Source: Megamerina dolium
Lineage: Eukaryota; Arthropoda; Insecta; Diptera; Megamerinidae
DNA: 64,000 nt
NCBI GenBank assembly: GCA_963854835.1
Contig: OY978529.1
Location: forward strand, 40,172,055-40,236,054
Direction of reading: 5' to 3'
Notes under the pieces: generated by a model
What the model saw: only the letters and a program-made list of their open reading frames with translations
Databases searched by the model: none
What the model was told of the DNA's origin: nothing
Translations under genes and position numbers: made by a program
Shown: positions 45,520 through 58,654 of the stretch, one piece after another
How the letters are laid out: every line of letters starts with the position of its first letter
How positions within the stretch are numbered: the stretch's first letter is position 1

Positions 45520-47353
45520 TTAATCAAGTAAGTCTATTTTAATTTTGGACACTTCGGCTTTAGATACTGGACCAATTGGGACAGGAGCCAAATTATCGGC
45601 TGTCTTTGAGCTAGTATATATGTAAAAAATATGTTATTTAAAAAATATTATAAATAAAATGTAATCAACTTACATTTCCTTGAGCACTTCCAGTTTTGGC
45701 ATTTTAAGAGTGTACACTGTTCCACCAATTGAAGCTTTCTCAGGATGTATTTTCTTCACGTGCATACGGCAATTAGCACTACAGGAAAATACTCGATCGC
45801 AGTAGTTGCATGCGTATGGTTTAATTCCAGTATGAGAAACAAGATGAGATTTCAAATTACACGAACGTTTAAAAGCACGTCCGCAATAATCGCATTCATG
45901 ACGCTTTACATCTGAATGAACCGCCAGATGCTCTCTTAAATTCCCACGCGAACTTAACAGCATACCACATATAGGGCAAACGTGCTTTTTAGGAAAGTGT
46001 ATACCCATATGACGCTAAACCGGGGAGATTATTTAATTTATATTATCAGCAATAACACAATGAAACACATACATGTACTTTCATACCTCTAAGGGTTTTT
46101 TAAGTTTAAATCCTCTTCCACAAATGTTGCATTTATGTGGCGCATAATCCAAATGAATGACCATATGTTCTTTTAGAGCGCAACGTGTTTGCTTTCCAGC
46201 ACCACAATACTCACAAATGAATGGACGTCTATCTTTATGCTCATGTTTAACGTGAACTTTCCTATTATGTCTCGTTGTAAACTCCATATCGCAATACAAA
46301 CATGGATATTTCTTTGGTTCGTGACCCGGCAAATGGGTAGCCAAGTGTTTGTCAAGCTTATATTGTGACTTAAAGGTACGGGGACACTGTGAACATGGCA
46401 CTTCTATCGTTAGCTTTTTGGAATGTTGTCGAATCATATGACGTTTCAAACCTTGTACACCTTTATATTGACGCTGACATTCTGGACATACTAGAAGTTT
46501 ATCACAACTTTCGTCACTTTCTTTCTTGATAGTATCACTTACAATGACATCATTTAACTGTTCATTATCAGAACTTTCTGAAGCCTCATTTGTATTCAGA
46601 AAATCATCTTCATTATTGATGGACTCGCCAATGTCATTATAACTATCATGTTCGTTATCTTCAGACTGAATATTAGTCGGAGTATTTTCGGTCTTGATTT
46701 TAATATTTATGCTCGGTTCAAGTGGGTTTGCCATTAACACTTCATCCGGTTTATATTCTTCTTGACTCTTAATATTTAATGTTGTTTCTAAAAAATGTAC
46801 TTCCGGCATCGGTTTATGTATAAATATATTACTACATTCTTTATCCAGCAAACCATACTGTTGACGTATGCTATGTGCATCCAACTCTGAACTATCGCAA
46901 CTTTTCTCCAACGCTAGAAACATTTGCTGTACTTTAGCAACACGCTCTGAGAAATTAACAAGCGATGTGATTAGTGAAACGCAATCAGTACACAATATTG
47001 TTGGAAGTGTGTCATCACTACGAAGCTGTTGGAAGATCGGCAGATTAAATTTTAATAATTTCAACACACATTTTTTTAAAATTCGAAATTACCTGAACAC
47101 AGAAATATCTCTCAATTAAGTCTGGTAAATAAAAATAATCCACGTCCTCACCTTCTGTATCAGTCACATTTTCTTCTGAACTATTTGTTGTTCCATGGCC
47201 AGGATGATCATTTTGAAATAATACTTGCACATTTCCGTCAGGATCATCTTTAGCACACAGACGACACCACATCTGCCAGCCACTCGGTTCTGTAGTGAGC
47301 AGAAATTCTTCATTGTTGTACTTTAGTGGTAGGTTAACAATATTTGCTTCCAT
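45520..47353 (-). CDS. Gene G: ZAD plus eight C2H2 fingers
   Basis: Exons (5' to 3'): 47353-47093, 47025-46087, 46014-45674, 45610-45520; 1632 nt, 543 residues, the shortest of the cluster because the linker lacks the basic KKRRK-type segment before finger 1. The first ZAD pair is WCRLC at residues 30-34, the second LCTDC. Contacts (-1/2/3/6): F1 G/Q/G/R, F2 S/Y/K/K, F3 T/H/N/V, F4 T/C/A/E, F5 L/K/P/R, F6 S/G/N/E, F7 R/C/N/S, F8 C/A/N/M. Finger 3 has Arg instead of the core Leu (TTRHNRKVH), which may weaken its fold. Tail SKTADNLAPVPIGP. Confidence 0.94.
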
Positions 47354-49422
47354 TGGAGTAATAAATATGTCCTTTCTCTTTCAACTCAGTTATTTATTTA
47401 TTTGTACTTTTTGGATATCTTTGTAATAAGAGCTCACGTTTACGGCGCTTTTTTCGAGCACCGAGTACTTGTCAAGCTAATACCGTATTGCTCTGTAATG
47501 AGGGTGACATTACTTTATCAATGCTGTGCTGTCATACCAATGTAGTTGCTGTTTTAACACTTTTAGTTTTGCAGTCATTTTTTATACAAATCGAAGAAAA
47601 TCTATTTCATTCTTATGTCCAACGTGTCGCTTGATTTCAGAGCGTCTAAGTGTTGTTATGGTAAAAAAAATGTATAAGGACAACGTTTCTGACATTAGTT
47701 GTATTCGATAACAAAACCATCACCAGCCATCAATCAAAATCAAGAATGTAAGAAAAAATTTTCTCAAAGAGAAGAAAGTCAAAAAAGTGAACGAATAAAA
47801 AATGTGGCATCACTTGCAAAAACTGATAGAAAAATACAAATCAGCTAAGTTTGTTGACAACTTTGCAAAATGCAAAATAGAACATTGCATTCATTAATAA
47901 TAGTTGCGTTCGTAGACTTTTCCAGTAATAATTGTCCGTCAGAAGATACTGTTTGCTCTCAAAAGAAGAAATATCACGAAATATCATGTTTACATTTTGA
48001 TGAAGAAGTAGAATTATAAGAAAAAATAAAAAATGGAATATTTAAGAAAGTTGGGCGAGAAGAGTTCCCTAGAAACATTTCGTGTAAATTTTATTAGCCT
48101 CTGAAGAAACTTGAAAAGTAAAACTAAATACAATTTATATATTTATTTTACTGATTTTCCATTTTCCATTTTCAAATAAAATTTTTCTTCTTTCCGGAAA
48201 TTGCGGTCAGCTGTCAGCTGTTCCTGCTGGTAAACATTTGTCCAGCAAAAACTAGCAACTTCTCATCAAAATCAATTGTCATTTTGCTCTCTCAATTTCC
48301 CGTCTTTTGCTGGATTTTTGTGTACGCGAACATCAAAACCTGATACTTTGCAATAATTATCAGTGCGCTAACGCAACTAATAAATATATACATTTTATAC
48401 TCAAGGTTTTGTTGTCAAATTTTCCATTTTAACGTTTTCGCTTGTAAACTGTAAATTGGAAAACCGGAAAAAGACCACTAAAAACAAATACGCTTGTTTA
48501 CAAAAATTGCAATGTGTTTTAGTGTTTCTTGTCGTACCGCACGGCGCCGGTTTGAGTGCCTTTGTGTATATCGTTACCGCATATCGTACGGGATTATACC
48601 GCACTGTACCGTACCGCGTCTGTTTGCGGAATTTACTCATATTTTTATAAATAAAAAGGTAAAATTTATAATCTATAAAACTTAGGTAAATAAAATATGT
48701 GGTAGAATTCTAGCTCTAAATTTCAACTCTGTTTACGATATATCTGCTTGTACCGCAGGGTAAACTATGCACACTGTACTATAGTTTTGTACTGAGTTTG
48801 AGGCTGTTTGAGTGCTTTCATATACCGCAATGGTATTTGATACGGCATATCGTACGGGATTATACCGCACTGTACCGTACCGCGTATGTTTGCGGAGGCC
48901 TTTATGCAGATATTAAGGCCAAAATTCGTAAAAAGTATGCATGCATATTCATCTGTCAAACGAAGGTAAAATATACACATCCTTATGAAAATGCCCACAT
49001 AAAGAGCATCAAGCATCGAGACTTTTTATTTGTTCGCGTACATTACGATCACTTTCTGTCATTAAAAGAGTAAAAACAAATTATACTCTCAATGTGAGAA
49101 AATATATAGAAAGTACGCGAACGGAAAACTATTATAAACTCGCAAATTGACAGTTGAATTTTTTTTTTATAAGTGATGAAAAGTGATGGCAAATATTATA
49201 CTATCACAAACTACCAGTTGTCTTTAATTTTACGCTCTCATTTTGAATTCTTTTGAATAATTCGAGAACGCAAACGCTTTGCTGTCGATTGATGACTGTT
49301 GTCAGATAGCGAACAAAACTATTGTTAAACGAAGTATACATTGAGGTACTTTTTCCAATTTTATATTGTTTGGAACCATAAATTAAGTTTTATTATAGAA
49401 TATTCCTACATTAATATTTTAT
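47354..49422. other. Noncoding between genes G and H
   Basis: No gene is recognised. It contains a duplicated block (48549-48900) and GTACGCGAAC/GTTCGCGTAC words near 48322, 49029 and 49118 that resemble the ends of the MITE at 52257-52600, so decayed relatives of that MITE may be present. Confidence 0.55.
48549..48900. repeat. Direct repeat about 260 bp apart
   Basis: A block near 48587-48636 (CATATCGTACGGGATTATAC, then CGCACTGTACCGTACCGCGT, then TGTTTGCGGA) is repeated almost exactly at 48846-48895. Less well kept homology precedes each copy (GGTTTGAGTGC/CTGTTTGAGTGC). This is a partial tandem duplication or two ends of a decayed element. CG-rich relative to the surroundings. Confidence 0.75.
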
Positions 49423-51382
49423 TCATCTTTTTGAATTTTTAACGCCACTACATGCTGGACCACTCGTCACTGGTGCTAAATTATCAGCTGTTTTTGAACT
49501 ATACGAGAAAAGTTTTGGGCAAAGATTATTTAGAAAGTATAACAAATAAATTATATTCAACTTACATTGCCTTGAGTACTTCTAATCTTGGCATATTCAG
49601 CGTGTATGTGTGTCCACCCTCTAAAAATTTCTCAGGGTGTATCTTTTTCATATGCAAACGACAATTGGCGTTACATGAAAACGATCGATCACAAAAATTG
49701 CAACAATACGGTTTGATGCCAGTATGCGAAAGAAGATGATGTTTCAAATTGTTTGATCGTTTAAAAGCCCGTCCACAATAATCACATTTGTGACTCATTT
49801 TATCTGAATGCACCAACAGATGATCCCTCAAAATTCGACGTGAATTCAGTTGCAGACCACATATTGCGCAAATGTGCTTGTTGGGATCATGTGTATCCAT
49901 ATGACGCTAAAATAAATATGAAAATTAAATATGTATTTTTAGTTTCAGTTATCATTTACAATTAAGCGAAGTCAAATATTGTACCTTCAATTGATATTTA
50001 GCTTTAAATCGTTTTTCACAAATTTCACATTTAAATGGCGCATCAGACGTATGACTTGTCATATGTTCCCTTAGGGCACTGCGAGTTCGCCTTCCAACAC
50101 CACATTTGTCACAAACGTATGGACGCTCGTCCTTGTGAACGTTTTTAATGTGAACTTTTAAGACATATTTACTACCAAACAATTTGCCACAATACGAACA
50201 GGAAAATTCTTCTTTATCTTTAACATATGACTTATGAGTAGTTACCAAGTGTTTCTTGAGTCTATATTTCGACTTGAAGACAAGGGGACACTGTGGACAT
50301 GCCAATTCAACCGCCTGCGGTCTTTCAGAATGCGCCCGTGTCAAATGATGTTGCAAACCTCGCTTATCTTTAAATTTACGTGGACATTCTGTGCAAGGTA
50401 GATCTGCATCATCATTACTCTCGTTACTATCATGTGCAGTGCTTTCATTGCGAATAGGCTGTCTTTTCCGCAGATAACGTTTCTTCGTAGGTTCTTTTAA
50501 ATCTCGTAATTCTTGCTCGAATTTCGAATTACTAACGCCTTGCGATTGTACACTCTCAGAGCTTTCTGATGCTTCATTTTTAAGTATATCCTCACCGATA
50601 TCAAAATCACTATCACCATCACCATAATCATCATCATCATCATCATCATCATCCTCATCATCATTATTGCCATCCTCATATCTAACTTTTTTATTTTTTT
50701 TATGTCGAACATCTGCTAGTATAGTTTCTGTCTTTATTAGTGGTTCTAGTGGGTTTATTAGTATTTCATCAGACTCATGTGTTTCTCTTTTATTGCTATT
50801 TAGAGTCGTTTCGAAATAGTGCACTTCTGGCTGCGTTTTATGTATGAATAGATTACCACGGTCCTCGTCAAGCAAACCGTATTTTAAACGTACAATATGT
50901 GTATCCACTTCGTGACCATTGGTGCTATCCTTCAATGAGATAAGCATTTGCTGTACTTTAGCGACTCGTTCTGAAAAATTTGCAAGCGATGTAACTAGTG
51001 AAAAACATTCAGTGCACAACATTTTTGGAAGTGGGTCGTCAGAAGTAATCTATGTGGAAAATTAGAATTAGAACATGTATTACAATACATAGTTCGAATA
51101 TACCTGAACGGAAAAGTGTTTCTCTACAAAATCCACCAAACAAAAATTATCGTTGGTACGTCCACAACCTGAAATGGTCATATTCTCTCCTGTTGTACGT
51201 ACTGCCGTGTTTGCGGGTTGTTCGTTTTTGAGCAATACATGTACATTGCCTTCGGAATCTTCTTTAGCACACAGACGACACCACATTTGCCAATTATTCG
51301 GTAATGTTTTCAGAACGCCTTCCATATCGTTGGACTGCAGCGGTAAGTGGTGAGACTTTGCTGCCAATTGAGTGCACTGCAT
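49423..51382 (-). CDS. Gene H: ZAD plus eight C2H2 fingers, Asp-rich linker
   Basis: Exons (5' to 3'): 51382-51104, 51049-49985, 49906-49566, 49498-49423; 1761 nt, 586 residues. The linker contains a poly-Asp run coded by a (TCA)n microsatellite on the plus strand (about 50625-50665), followed by a basic KKRYLRKRQ. Contacts (-1/2/3/6): F1 D/R/G/H, F2 S/Y/R/K, F3 S/Y/V/V, F4 T/S/A/E, F5 A/Y/Q/R, F6 S/R/I/D, F7 R/N/N/H, F8 C/A/N/L. Tail SKTADNLAPVTSGP ending KNSKR; the stop TGA overlaps an AATAAA on the minus strand, so the 3' UTR is very short or the signal is not used. Confidence 0.94.
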
Positions 51383-52153
51383 TTCTTACTGTTGCTAACT
51401 ATTTTAAACTTTTTAAGTTACACTTTTTGGATGGTTTTTTTCTGTTGTGGTCTCTGGTGATTACGAAAACAACACTCAAACGCAAAGACGTCCTCCTTTC
51501 GGTTCTAATTACGATTCGATTTTAGCGTTTACGAAACTATTATGAAGAATTACACTCGAAACTTCAAATAAATTCCATAGAGCTCTGCGTCCGTTAGGCC
51601 CCACAGGAAGCACAACCGGACACTTTTTGAGTTCCTTTATATGAGTTTATTGAATGAAAATTTGTTGTTTACAACAAAATTCGATATATTGTCTATTGGC
51701 ATTTTTCGATAGATTATACCAAGGTGTATATATTACAGATGGTAGTGCACTACATGTAACTGGGATATTTTGCTGCCAAGCCTGTGAAGTTGATGGCTGA
51801 GGAATGAATACAGCAAAAGATAGAAGTGAATAACTCACTACAATCTTTGCTATTTGTGTTTAGACATTAATTAAAAAAAAAACTTAGAAACCAAATATGT
51901 TATGTCTCGGGTTCGGTTCTTTAAGTTATGATTAAGTCGAAAATAGAATTATGCAATAAGTCACGATGTGCGATGACAATAACATATATTTTGCTACTAT
52001 AATCTTAGCGATTTTTCGGAATTTCTATTGTATTTTCACAAGAGGCATTTTTTGCTACCCTCAATTAATCGTCTTTAGACTGATCGAAGGTGCACCTTTT
52101 TTCAGTATTCTAAAAATGACATATTGTTAGAATATATCCCTGCCGCCCAATTA
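51383..52153. other. Noncoding upstream of gene H
   Basis: Promoter side of gene H. No gene or element is recognised. Confidence 0.5.
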
Positions 52154-53592
52154 CAGGTTGGATGAAAAGTTCTCGGGCTTACCAAGAGATAGCACAGTTA
52201 ATTCTAATTTTGTTTAAATTGATTCATCTGACTTACTTGGAGGTTACACAATCAATAGGTCCGTTCGCGTACGTAATAGTTTTTACAAATTATTACAAAT
52301 TTTACTATTTCTTACTGGAAATGTGTTCGCGAACGCCAAAAACCAGTAAAAGAGGGGAAACTGAGAGAGCAAATTATTTCCTCTCTATGATCATTCTTGC
52401 AAATTTTTATTGGTAATATTTCTTCTAGCTGTTCTTACTGGCAGGTGACAGAACTGAAGGAGTTCGGAAATTACTAGTACATCTTAAAAATTTTCCGTTC
52501 GCGTACTTTTTCACTTTGTTCTCATTTTTAGGGAAGATTTTTCTTACGCTCTTGAATCGTGTTGGTAGAGAAATTTTACTAGTAAAGAGCGAACGGACCT
52601 AATATCTTGCTTTCACTCGCACTTTTAGAAATTGATCATCGACTTGATGTCAAATTCTCCTATCAAGTCGCGTTTCAACTTGATATTCATGTCAAACAGC
52701 TGATCACACTTCGTGCTTCGATTTATAAAGATTATGCCGCGATTAAACAATGAATAAAATTAATTAAAATGTATTGTAGTTTATAGAAAATAGAACAATT
52801 AAAAACTAAAATTGGATATCAAATTGCGTGCAGCCTACGTCACAGCTGTCAAATCCAATAACTTTTAACAAGCATTATGTGTGGTTAACTTGAATTGACA
52901 AAATGAGCAAAATTGAGTATCGTGCAGTGATCTGGTTCGTTGTTTTCAAGGGTTTAAGAGCGAAGGGAATTTATGAAGAATTTTTAGAAGTGTATAAGGA
53001 GTCCTCTCCTGGAAAGTCCACCGTGAACAAGTGAGCTGGTGAGTTCAAACGTGGTCGTACAAGCCTTGAACATGATCCACGCGAAGGACCTCCAAACACT
53101 GCAAACACAATTAGAAATCATTGAGCAAGTACATAATATTGTTAGCGAAGATCCAGTTTTGACTTGCATTGAAAACAAATTTCTCCGTGTAATTTGGAGC
53201 ATTTTAAACAGAATAAAACCAATTTCTTGCGCAATTTTATAAATATGGATGAGACTTTGATCTACCACCATAATCCTATATTGAAACAAGAACGATTACA
53301 GTGGACTGAAGCTGGCTGTTCAGCTTCAGAGCACACGCTCAGAAAAAGTGCGAATTGCTTGAACACCCACCGTATTCACCAGATTTGACTCACAGCGACT
53401 CCTGTTTCCTTTTCAGAAACTTGAAACAAATACTTCGTGGAAAGCGTTTTTCGTCGAATAAAGAAGCTATTACAGCCGTAGATGGTTATTTTGTAAAGCT
53501 TCCAGAAGGGAGATTATATTGAATAGAAAAATATATTTCGTATCAAAAAAGTATTAAATCTTTTCTGGCCGCAGAACTTTTCAACCAACCTG
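52154..53592 (+). mobile_element. mariner element, internally deleted, with a nested MITE
   Basis: The ends are inverted repeats (CAGGTTGG, W, TGAAAAGTTCT) flanked by TA at 52152-52153 and 53593-53594. Without the MITE at 52257-52600 it is about 1.1 kb. The transposase starts at an ATG near 52902 (MSKIEYRAVIWFVVFKG), has a TGA in place of the Trp after VNK, and several shifts. It passes the first catalytic Asp (NMDETLIYHH), WTEAGCSA, then jumps to HPPYSPDL and FSSNKEAITAVDGYF. The section with the second Asp is deleted. It belongs to a different mariner family from the element at 2328. Confidence 0.92.
52257..52600. mobile_element. MITE nested in mariner
   Basis: Inverted ends AGGTCCGTTCGC and GCGAACGGACCT are flanked by AAT on both sides. 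The 344-bp element has no coding content and sits in the 5' noncoding part of the mariner, so it inserted later. Internal GTTCGCGAACGC and GTTCGCGTACTTTTT words may be sub-repeats. Confidence 0.88.
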
Positions 53593-53775
53593 TATTACAT
53601 ATTTCAAAATTCACAATTGAGTAACCAACATAAAATTTGCTAAAACATAAGCAATAAATTTTTTTTATTTTTAATAATTTTTTCGATTAGTTTAATACTA
53701 TTTTAGAACTTCATATTATTTCTAATAAAAACTATAATTAAAATAATTTAATTTTAAATTGTATGTTTACGAGTT

Positions 53776-55715
53776 TTACGCCTTATGTTTTCTGACTGGG
53801 CCGCTGGGCACTGGTATTAAGTTATTACCTGTCTTTGAACTGAAGGGAAAAAAGTTGCACATAAGTTTAAAAATATTTATAAATTTAATATACATAATTA
53901 TTTCACTTACTATGCTTTGAGTGCTTCCAATTTTGGCATATTTACCGTATACATCTTTTCATTAGCTGAAGCCTCCTGCGGATGCATTTTTTTTATATGC
54001 AAACGACAATTAACAGCACATGAAAATCCTCGATCGCAAAGCTTGCAACAATATGGCTTAATGCCGGTATGTGAAATAAGATGATGTTTGAAATTGCTCG
54101 TTCGTTTAAATGCTCGTCCACAATAATCACATTTGTGCCTCATTTCATCAGAATGCACCAATAGATGATCTCGCAGTATTCGAAGTGAATTTAATTGAAG
54201 ACCACATATTGCACAAATGTGCTTGCTGGGGTCATGTGCATCCATGTGGCGCTAAATCAAAGGCAAAAATTTATATTTTCCTTTATAGATCAATAATTAA
54301 AGCGCCTTTGCACAAGGTACTTACCTTTAATTGATATTTTGTTTTAAACTGTTTTCCACAAACTTCACATTTGAATGGAGCGTAACCTGTATGAGTCAAC
54401 ATGTGCTCCCTCAGGGAGCAGCGAGTTCGCCTTCCAGCACCACATGTCTCACATACATAGGGACGCTCGTCCTTGTGGACATGTTTAATATGCACTTGCA
54501 AAGTATATTTCGAACCAAATTGCTTATCACAATATGAGCATGACACCGCCTGTTGTTCTTCACCTGACATATGAGTTTTAAAGTGCTTCTTAAGTTTATA
54601 CTCCGACTTAAAGGAAAGTGGACATTTAGGGCAAGTCACATCTACTAGTGGTAGCTTTTTGGAATGTATTCGAGCCATGTGACGTCTTAAACCTTTTAAA
54701 CCCTTAAACTTCCGTGGGCAATCCGTGCATGGCAAAAATTCACCTTCACTTTCGCTACATTCATTCTTATTACTATCGCTTGCATCACTTTCATGGTAAA
54801 TAGGCTTACGTCTTTTTCGCAGATGGTGTTTACCACTGTATTCTTTTAAATTTCGTGTCTCTTTCTTAAACTCTGTATTGTTGGCATCATGTATATGCTC
54901 CTCATCAGAGCTTTCCGATGCCTCATTCCTAAACAATATATCATCATGGTTATCAAACGACGGTTTATCGTCATCACTACTATCTTGTTTGTAGTCTTTA
55001 GCTCTAAGTGTTGTTGTTATATTTTCTCCTTTTATTTTAATGTTTATATTGGGTTCCATTTGACTTGTTAGTTCTAATGGGTTCAATATTGGTACTTCAT
55101 CCGAATCCTGCTCTTCCCTTTTATTGTTATTTATAGTCGTTTCTAAATAGTGGACTTCTGGCTGTGGTTTATGCTGAAATAGATTTCCACGTTCTTCATC
55201 AAGCACACCAAATCTTAAACGTACAATTTGGGTGTCTATTTCAGTACCCTCGAAGTTATTCCTCAATGTGAGAAACATTTCCTGTACTTTATTAACACGT
55301 TCTGTGAATTCAACAAGCGATGTAACTAGTGAACAACAATCAGTGCACAATATTTTTGGAAGTGTATCATCAGAAGTAATCTGTGGGAGAGCAGGTTTAA
55401 AAGTTTACTACCTCGACTAGTTACTAGTTGCGATATTTAGTTAGAATTTACCTGAACACAAAAAAATTTCTCTACAAAATCAACCAAACAACCGTTATCA
55501 TTACTGTGTTCACCCCATGAACCGGACACATTGCTTTCTGATATACGTGCTGCGGGTTGTTCATTCTTAAGCAATACATGAACATTCCCTTCAGGATCTT
55601 CCTTAGCACACAGGCGACACCACATTTGCCACTTATTTGGTAACGTGTTCAGGACGGCTTCCATATCATGGGGCTGTAAGGCTACGTGCTGAGTCTTTGC
55701 CAACCGTGTCCACAT
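53776..55715 (-). CDS. Gene I: ZAD plus eight C2H2 fingers
   Basis: Exons (5' to 3'): 55715-55452, 55380-54325, 54251-53911, 53839-53776; 1725 nt, 574 residues. Contacts (-1/2/3/6): F1 G/K/G/R, F2 S/Y/K/K, F3 S/Y/T/V, F4 T/C/S/E, F5 T/Y/Q/R, F6 S/R/I/D, F7 R/S/N/H, F8 C/V/N/L. Finger 7 has Phe at helix +4 and is identical to finger 7 of J. The last donor follows GCATA rather than GCAAT, so the junction codon is Tyr, and reading on would meet TAG at once; splicing is needed for the tail SKTGNNLIPVPSGP. The linker is NPLE-containing and then acidic, with a basic HHLRKRRK before finger 1. Confidence 0.94.
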
Positions 55716-56537
55716 TCTTTATGTATTTATATGGACCTTTTATATTGCTTTATATTATAATAACTAGGTTATCGAAACTCAAAAATTTCTTGTTTACAAT
55801 AAAATCTGATGAATGATGCCAACTCATATTTATTACAGGTGGTAACACTTCGACAGCAATAATATTTCAACTTTCACCTCACTGTTTGTAATTTGTAATT
55901 TCGTAAGAAAATGTTAATAAATACAATTTGGTAAGAAAATGTTAAGCCCAAGTCATGAAACAAAAAACAATTTATCGGTTTCGGTATCAGGAAGTAAACA
56001 AAACCGGATAATAAAATGGTGATTTAATAGATGTAGATCAATAACAAATGCTTGAACTACTGTCAGGTTATGACATGCACCTGTCCGCTATTTTCTCTTT
56101 CAGCAAATCACGTATCAGTTGATTTGTGTGTACCAAATAAATTTAATGCTCTTGTTACTCAATAAATAATTCGTCATTTGGCAGCCAATGAGATCATACG
56201 TCGCAGAGAGAGGAAATTTTTAAATCTGGGAATTCAGGTAGTTAGAAGAGTTCTCAGTAATGAATAGCAAAAAGTAAATAAAACAACAACAAACACATGG
56301 GAAACGTAGAAGTAGAAAAGAAAACACAAAAATAGACAATACAGCAACAAACATCCTAGTTTGTCACTATAAGTTGCTAGTTTCTGACATTATATGGCGC
56401 AGCCAAGAGGAATCTGTTGCAATTGCTTCACCTCTATTATAGTGTACTTGGTTGTTGTTTTCTTTTCTACTTCTTATTCATAATCAAAAGAACAACAAAC
56501 ACTAAAGGAAAGAAGAAGAAGAAGAAAAGATGAAAAC
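55716..56537. other. Noncoding upstream of gene I
   Basis: Promoter side of gene I, then AT-rich sequence with (AAC)n and (GAA)n short runs. No gene is recognised. Confidence 0.5.
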
Positions 56538-57353
56538 CAGAGAACGTGAAATACTAGAGAAGTCCTAATTTATCTTTTGAGCTTATTTCTGATTACAACT
56601 ATCAGGGTCACTTAACAGAGTTGTAGAATACAGAGATTTTGAAGAGAGCAATGCCATGAACAGGAGAAAAATTCTGTAAATTAACATGGCAAATTAACAT
56701 ATATTGAAATATGATCACATAATAGAAAATATTTTTATGAATGAATTTTATATATAGAATTTTTACTATTCAATATATATGTATGTACATGCGTATGGAG
56801 TACTTATAGGTATACTCCATTCATACAGAACATACATATATTTTTAAATACATGCACTTGAGGTGTTTCTGATTGCCTGATACACGGCATCGGGTACTTC
56901 GATAAAACGATGCCGTTATGATTTCCTTCTTTGTCAAAATTACTGAAATTTTATCAAATTTAATATTATAAAAATGGTAAATAATATTGTGAAAGACCTC
57001 ATATGTTATATAGGAAATGCATATATTTAAAAATATATGTATTGTGTGAATGGAGAATATCTATAAGTACTCCATACGCATGTACATACATATGTATATA
57101 TTGAACAATAGTAAAAATTCTTTATAAAAAATTCTATATATAAAATTCATTCATAAAAATATTTACTATTATGTGATCATATTTCAATACATGTTAATTT
57201 GCTATGTTAATTTACAGAATTTTTCTCCTGTTCATGGCATTGCTCTCTTCAAAATCTCTGTATTCTACAACTTTGTTAAGTGACCCTGATAGTTGTAATC
57301 AGAAATAAGCTCAAAAGCCAAATTAGGACTTCTCTAGTATTTCACGTTCTCTG
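56538..57353. repeat. Long inverted repeat, about 320-bp arms, 163-bp loop
   Basis: Left arm 56538-56855 and right arm 57019-57353 are reverse complements over their whole length with roughly 90% identity by eye. Landmarks are AGAGAACGTGAAATACTAGA at the left and its complement at 57322-57352, and CATGAACAGGAGAAAAATTC with its complement at 57213-57240. The loop is 56856-57018. No open frame of note. It could be a foldback/MITE-type element or a hairpin RNA locus. Confidence 0.92.
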
Positions 57354-57990
57354 CTTAAACCATGACAGACATGAGTTGAGGTTTTATGCTGTAAACAAGT
57401 TGGACGCGTCAGCAGCATTCAACAACAACAACGACAAATAACATTTCCAGCAAATATTGTTATTGCTGTCTGCTACTTAAAGCCACAAAGCTTAGAATTT
57501 TACTAAATTTGTAATTTCAATTAGTTACAGTAAGAATCCGGACAAAAAGGCTAATGGGATCAGCTTAGAAAGTATTCTTTGGTGATCATGCTCTAAGCAC
57601 CCGTAATATGTATATGTGCTCCATTCAATAAACATTTTCATTATAAACACTATCCTTTGCATATTTCTCTTATGTAAAGTTAAAAATATTATTTTATAAA
57701 ATAGAAAACTTAGTGGCATTGAAAGAGTTTATCGATATGGAGTTTGTAAATATTGGGTAATTTAAAAAGTATTCTCGTTTTTTGGTCAATTTTTTAACAA
57801 AAATTTTCTATTTAAATCAGTTTATCAATTTATTTGAGTTGTAAATATAACTTTATGCGTAGCGATAAGATTTTTGACAAATGAAATGTCGAATAAAATG
57901 TAGTTCGATAAAAGTGATACTATTTAATTTTAATTGATTCAGTCATTTCGTTCACCTTTTTCAGTTTAATTTTCATATAATTAGTCATTT
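57354..57990. other. Noncoding
   Basis: Nothing recognised. Confidence 0.5.
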
Positions 57991-58163
57991 TTGTGACAAA
58001 GCTCAGAAAAAATGATGTCACAAGTGTTCTGCCGTTCAGAACCGGCTAAAATAAGTAGGTTCCTTCTAATATTGTCCAAAATTTAAGACGCACAACAGTA
58101 ATGGAAGAGAAGCTCGGTCAATGAGCCCTTTGGGGCTTTAAGTGCCACATATTTATTTATTTT
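57991..58163 (+). mobile_element. SINE, 5'-truncated copy
   Basis: Plus-strand copy of the 3' half of the SINE family (CTGCCGTTCAGAACCGGCTA, AATATTGTCCAAAATTTAAG, TGAGCCCTTTGGGGCTTTAA) ending in an ATTTATTTATTTTTTTT tail. The tRNA-like head is missing. Confidence 0.9.
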
Positions 58164-58654
58164 TTTTAATCATTTTTTAACGATATCGACTACTAATGTT
58201 CAAATGAGTTAAATGCCAGACTATACATGAAAAGCCTGAAATAAGTTCGAAATTTGGAATCTTTCAGGCTTTTCGAAGTTTGGTTGTGGTTGCGTAATTG
58301 AGCGCCTAAAGCCGTAACGCCTGAAAAACTTAGTATGGAACTTCAGCTTTTTATTCTTTATCGAATGATCACACAGCTTTTTTTTCTTTATAAAGTTTCA
58401 TTTACTTCACTCTACTTCATTACCTTTTTCTCTACACTACTTAATTTATTTGCTAGAACACTTCCTATTATATTATCTTGCATATGAACTAACTATAAAC
58501 TCACTCTCTCTTATGAAAGTTTGTTAGCAGTACTCGACAAAGATGATTGTCAAACACCCAAGTATCAATTTCAAAACGTTTGAACGCATTAGGAACCGAA
58601 TGACACTTTTGTTGAAGATAGTGCCGTTATGTCGTAGATCAGCAGCTCGTAATT
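58164..58654. other. Noncoding
   Basis: Nothing recognised beyond A/T-rich sequence. Confidence 0.45.

Noticed and set aside
50497..50712. Met-rich open frame inside gene H
   Set aside because: It is a shifted reading of the (TCA)n/(GAT)n tract that encodes the poly-Asp run of gene H.
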